The position numbers and the translations under genes were made by a program. Below, piece after piece: positions 59,252 through 64,000 of a stretch of 64,000 nt of DNA. The notes below the pieces were generated by a model. It ran no database searches. It worked only from the letters and a program-made list of their open reading frames with translations, and was not told where the DNA came from. The stretch is from Sipunculus nudus (Eukaryota; Annelida; Sipuncula; Golfingiida; Sipunculidae): contig CM049310.1 of NCBI GenBank assembly GCA_026874595.1, forward strand, positions 37,031,558-37,095,557, in the 5' to 3' direction. How positions within the stretch are numbered: the stretch's first letter is position 1; each line of letters begins with the position of its first letter.

Positions 59252-62200
59252 GTGAGTATGCTGATACCTCCCGCCAGCTATGTTTATATCTCGAGGTACT
59301 TTAGCCCGCTTATGGTTTTCCCATAAACATGAATTTGTGTGTCTATTAGTGTTTCGTCTTGAGCATGTTTGGGGAGAGGAAAGGTTAGTCAAAGCATGTG
59401 GTATATCTAAAAAATTTAACGTAATATATCGTATGATATTATGAAATGAATGTTCGTACTTGCATATAGTACGTACCTTATAGATGCATGTGGTATATAC
59501 CATATCTACATTATAGTATGAAGCAATCGACATTCAGATTATTTCAGAATAACATGGCCATGACACGATGATTTAACAATCTCATAGTTCTGATCTTATC
59601 AACAGACTCTTCACTTGGACTGTATCAGTTACTGAGTTTGTATCGTTATATTTTAAATCTTCCTCTTAAATTGTATTTCCCAGAATAGAAATATCCTTCA
59701 CAATCAACATTTACATATATACAGACACGTTTATCCTCTTTAGGAATATCAGTGCTGTGGTTGCCTGTCCCGCCCTATTATAAATTCATTTTGTAGAGCT
59801 TATATTTAACACATGATACATCATAATATTTATATTATGGTTTCATAACCGAGATACATAATGATCTTTAACTTTTCCTACAAGGAGAGTTATGTGTATA
59901 TGGGACACACGTGTAGAAATAAATTAAGTTTTAACTTAGGCGAAGTAAATGTTAGAGTAAAACGAGGATGTGTAGTCTTTCCGATGTACGATCATCATTA
60001 AATATAAGTATGGGGAACGGACTATCCACTCATTTTATCGGGACCAGCGTCATCACGACCATCAGCACCCTGCCACGTGAATCACCGCGCGCATTTTAGG
60101 ATTTGTCTGTTGAATTTTCATTCTATCTTTTGCCGTGCAAATTAACTAAGGGCACCATGCGAACAATATCATTCTAATGAGTATAAACATGAATTTCTGT
60201 GTGTCGAATCATACAGCATCATCCACAAATTTGCTCAAGTTAAATCTATAAAATATAACTTTTAAATTTTATTTTGTTACATTTGACTTTTTGAATTAAC
60301 CCATGCAAGTAAAAATTAATTAGATGTAAGACGTTTCGTGTTGCTATATAGCAAATAAAAAATTACTTAATCATGGAACTCAATTATTAATGCTTTAATA
60401 TGCATTTGAATTTTTATTTCAGAGAACGTTTTATAACATAAGACAAATGTCCCGATTGAGCTTTCGGCGGTCCTGTTTTGTCCCTCTGTGACACAAAAGC
60501 ACCAACACCAAGATGTCATTTATACCATAATCAACCCGCTCGTGTTTTATAAAGTAGCCAGATGGGGCTTTGTGTGTTGTATAAAATGGTTGTTGCACAC
60601 GAAGTTTGATGAGACACTCGAATGGCAGTGCAACTAAACAGCTGTCAAATTGTCAAGCGCTGCTATCCGCATTCCACGAAACACCGTGGATGAGCCTCTG
60701 TATGAATAAAGCAAGTGCATAAAACAGCTGGCCCAACCATCAGTCCAGCGGTAAACTTCTCGGTGTCCCGGTGACACAGTCAAAATAGTTTGCTCATTCC
60801 TGGCAAAGTTCTGATATTATGATCATTTAGTTGTAATTATATATTTCATTATGTATGTGTTCAGTGTTTCCATTCTTGGGGATCCCCGAAATCTCTGGCT
60901 TGAGAATCATGGGTCATGTATATTACCATATTTAAGCACCATAATGTAATTGCTCAGGTTTAATATGTATACGTGTTTGTATGACTATAGGATGACAAGG
61001 GTGTCTCGGATGAGGTGGAACTTCAAGCAGAAATTTCGGAAGATGAAGCAGTTAACGAAAAACTTCCGATCCAGCAGTCAATGCCAGCCAATGAGATGGA
61101 GGAAGCACTTTACGAGTAAGATTTTAAAATATATCACATTAACATCAAGGTCTATTGGCCAATACAAATTATTACGTCCGGAATCAAATAATTACGATTC
61201 TGTGTCACATAAGGCCACGACAATGAACTTGATGTAAATGTACATAGAACTCAGATGAAATAGCTCTTGTTGACATAACTTTATTGTATGTAAGAAAAAA
61301 AGTGTTGTTATCTTTTCTTGTTCCCTAGCTGCGTAATGCTGGTTTTGAAATACTTTCTGAGTTACGAATAAATATGACGACATGATTTTTACTAAAACCC
61401 GAAAAGGTTTGGAATATTCTTCTGAAACCCTATCAAGATTTCTTCACAGACATTGGTTTGTTACACAGCAATGTTATCTACTGTTTATGGGCCCCGCGAA
61501 GTCATGTTAGCCACTTGAATGGAAAAAAATGACCATACATAGGGGTCAACCGATATTCGAGAAAGACAGGACTTTTAAGCTTTGAATAATAATAAGCGTT
61601 GTACAAATATATCAATTTTCTTTAAAGCAGGTTAGGTATCTGTTTTATCCATCATGTTTATAACTATTTCCGTATAGCAGACTTAGTGGAGTTTCGAAGT
61701 TTTCGAATTTGAACGACTACGTAGGCCTTTACTGTCAGCATACTTTTTGTTTATATAGGCTAATTTGTGGATATTACCTTTTCGGGAACCATATTTAATT
61801 CCAACTAGTTCGCTTTAAGTCGGCTTATTTAGCTTAATAACCTTACCTAGAAGACTACAGATATACCTGGTTTGGCACGACTGTCTCGGCTGTGAAAAGG
61901 ACTGTAAATGTGCAGTTCCAAGTGATTCCCGATAAAACGTGCACAGGACGTCTCGATCATCAGTATACAATACTCGATCAAATTTATATCAAACGTGATA
62001 TTTTCTAAAAGATGACTGAACAGGACAGGAGCTCTGTGTAATGAACCTCTTAAAAAGGCTATTGGGGTTTTAATGATTAATTTTATACAAAATAATGTGT
62101 TACTTTTTGCTGATTATGACTCGTATTTCATCACTGTTTGTTAGATAAGGTATATATATATATATATAACATGTGGAATTTCAGGAGCTCTTTTCATCCC

Positions 62201-62534
62201 ATCAAAAGATAGTTTAGTTTTCCTTTTAAATGTCTAATTTATTTAGGAAAAATGTGTAAAAGTAAAATCGTTTATTTTCGTGATTATCTCAAGTTTCAAA
62301 GTTTCTTTTTTTTTGCAAATAAGGGTCTCGCCCAGAGTTTCGCGTAATTGTTAGGCATATGAAAATGTTCTGTTTATCTTATTAATGTGTCGACTTCATT
62401 CACAGATATATGATGACGCCGACTTACGTGTGTGATAAAGAAGAAAGGATGGGCCACGCGGGTGACGGAGGCTGGGATATCTGTCTGGACCAGGATTATG
62501 CTCCCTCTAGTGGCTGTTTGGTGTACTCATTCGG
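59051..62534 (+). CDS. Type II membrane protein with Methyltransf_22 (METTL24-like) domain, 5' part, runs off window
   Basis: Coding exons 59051-59251, 60991-61115 and 62406-62534 join in frame (455 nt, about 151 residues). Residues 1-10 are a short basic tail, 11-28 one hydrophobic segment (KVILVAVCACIIIAALYI) acting as signal anchor, then a polar, acidic stem. Exon 3 carries YVCDKEERMGHAGDGGWDIC and SSGCLVYSFG, the DGGWxxC and CLVYSFG signatures of the Methyltransf_22 family that includes METTL24, whose substrate is not established. Topology and family suggest a Golgi or secretory-pathway lumenal enzyme. The rest of the domain must lie beyond 64000, as I see no next exon. Confidence 0.78.
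59252..60990. other. Intron 1 of the METTL24-like gene
   Basis: 1.7 kb, AT-rich, no feature recognised beyond splice sites. Confidence 0.6.
60991..61115 (+). CDS. METTL24-like coding exon 2: acidic stem
   Basis: Residues 68-109: DDKGVSDEVELQAEISEDEA and onward, Glu/Asp-rich and without cysteines, typical of a flexible lumenal stem. The acceptor is a TATAG and the donor is GTAAGA. Phase 0 in, phase 2 out, matching both neighbours. The overlapping frame starting at 60950 is a shadow. Confidence 0.75.
61116..62405. other. Intron 2 of the METTL24-like gene
   Basis: 1.3 kb, with a short (TA)n at 62151-62168. Nothing else recognised. Confidence 0.6.
62406..62534 (+). CDS. METTL24-like coding exon 3: start of Methyltransf_22 domain
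   Basis: Residues 109-151. C-x6-G-x4-DGGWDIC followed by CLVYSFG are the hallmark residues at the start of this domain. The GG|GTAGGT donor (phase 2) calls for a next exon that would continue the S-adenosylmethionine-binding fold. The acceptor is TTCACAG. Confidence 0.85.
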
Positions 62535-64000
62535 GTAGGTATCACAGCCTGCTCGTACGAGGTCACGTGGCCTCATCAATAGTTCAAACCCTCCTTTTCA
62601 TGGGACAAATAATTCCCCCGAAAGATGAAAAGAAAATGAAAACAGCTTCTCGTTTTCCGCAATAGTTACCAGCAGCTTGCCACCATGCCTGAGTGGTCAA
62701 AATTACCAATTTGACCTTGTTGATGTCTTCTACTTGATCACTGTCCCCACAGGCTATCGGTGCATAGATGGGTCTCTGTCTTTTAAAGCGGGAGTACGTT
62801 TGGTAGGTGAAAGTTTATATAAATCCCCTTCTTCACGCCACAGGCCATTTTGTTTCTACGGTTGAGCGCCGGATATGATTTTTAGATTACCACATTTTGA
62901 AAGGACATCTTACACAAGTGCACCATGTTTTCTATAATATATCATTTTCACTTTTTCTTTAACCGCGGTCATTCTTGCTTCCTTTTCTGTGATGATTTGT
63001 GTTTCTGTGAAGATGATGTATTCAGCCAACTTCGTTGTTTGTCCTCTTCATATCGCCAAAAGATCCTGCAAAATTTGAGTAAAATTTTATGGAAGGACTT
63101 GCGATTGTCTTAGGAAGAAGGGATTAAATTTAATCTGGCATCGCCTCAGCTTGTGTACGAAGTGTTTGCGCTCTCGGAGCTTTCTCCAGTTTATTAGTGC
63201 ATTATTTCACTTGACAGGTCCTGCATCTAATTTTCTCAATTAGTCCACTCAATGTATGCAGACTTCTTTGGTTCGTCAGTATATTGGACTGGCCTTATAG
63301 CTAGCTCTCCTCTTTTCATTTTTATGTTCTGTCTTTATATTGTCATTTCTTGTCTTACTGATTGAAACAGGAGTTTAACTCCAGTATTTCGTTGTCATTT
63401 TCTGATGTCACTCTTGTAGTGTATATGAGGAGTTATATTACTTGTACACTTACTATCAGGGAATTAACTTTTCGGGAAGCCTTTCATCATCAGAAGCTTT
63501 TGCAGATATCAAAGTCTACTCCTAACCCGTAAACTAAAAGTAAATTAGTCATATGATAAAGTGCTTTCGTTTACATCCCGACCGATAATTTCTTCTGCCA
63601 AAAGCCCATCCAGAACAAAGACAAACTTGTATACTTATCCTACGCAACGCCCATCATATCCGTTGGATGTTGCACTGACTTGAAGCTACCTATTCGCCTA
63701 CCCTTTCTGTAGAAGTAATGTGATTTCCGGCTTAGTCTGCGTACATATTGATTAACTTTAGGTGATTCTCAGTACAGAGGTTCCTACTACGCCTCTGTGA
63801 TAGATGTATTTTTATATAGTTTGTTTTTCTACAAACGGGGAAACCATGTAACCTGAAGTGGTTGGTTGCATATGTGCGGAAGTTGAAAGATCACTAGTTT
63901 ATACACACACCCCTTTGCGTGCATAACTCTGATTCGTCTGACCTGCCACCAGATGTCCTTGTTGAACGTAATAGTATTTTTTTTGTGTCATAAACAAGAG
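62535..64000. other. Intron 3 of the METTL24-like gene, to window edge
   Basis: I searched for an acceptor followed by a codon pattern continuing CLVYSFG (expected Ile-Asn/His and then acidic/aromatic residues) and found none. The frames at 62677-62865 and 62925-63113 show no coding features. Confidence 0.5.

Noticed and set aside
1-64000. CRISPR arrays, operons or bacterial features
   Set aside because: The window is clearly eukaryotic nuclear DNA. The tandem arrays lack the constant-repeat, unique-spacer structure.

Overview
The window is eukaryotic nuclear DNA, most likely from a lophotrochozoan invertebrate, probably a mollusc. It is AT-rich, has short coding exons separated by long introns with GT/AG borders, and carries many (AT)n microsatellites, decayed non-LTR retrotransposons, tRNA-derived SINEs and MITE-like elements. 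The taxon is an inference from style and repeat content, not from a diagnostic gene.

Region 1 (about 4.2-29.6 kb, minus strand) holds one large gene that can be read completely. I joined 19 coding exons by splice sites and intron phase. They give an unbroken frame of 3258 nt (1085 residues plus stop) from a start at 29583 to a TAA at 4525-4527. The product is a secreted mosaic protein: signal peptide, short propeptide ending in a furin-type REKR site, a glycine/alanine-rich hydrophobic segment exposed by that cut, a thrombospondin type-1 repeat, an EGF-like segment, five sushi (CCP) domains, an Eph-receptor-type Cys-rich module, a sixth sushi, a second Eph-type module, a calcium-binding EGF, a sushi-like domain, an orphan domain of about 180 residues, a third Eph/GCC2-GCC3-type module, a laminin-type EGF and a final thrombospondin/nidogen-type EGF. 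Nearly all introns are phase 1, the signature of exon shuffling. I cannot name an orthologue. Plausible roles (inference) are extracellular matrix, shell or epithelial matrix, or humoral recognition.

Region 2 (about 29.6-59 kb) has no gene I can support. It contains an interrupted L1-like ORF1, a 5'-truncated LINE with recognisable reverse transcriptase (37.0-39.7 kb), TATG-rich simple sequence, a 2-kb minisatellite with a unit of about 45 bp (44.5-46.6 kb), a tRNA-derived SINE, a TA-flanked pogo/Tigger-like element (51.9-54.2 kb) that contains a CpG-rich, TTAA-flanked MITE and a 743-bp tandem duplication, a second LINE tail (56.5-57.2 kb), and two copies of a dispersed ORF fragment.

Region 3 (about 59-64 kb, plus strand) holds the first three coding exons of a second gene, a type II membrane protein whose third exon carries the start of a Methyltransf_22 (METTL24-like) domain. 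The gene runs off the right edge. The two genes are divergently oriented and separated by about 29 kb of repeat-rich DNA. Nothing in the sequence links them functionally.
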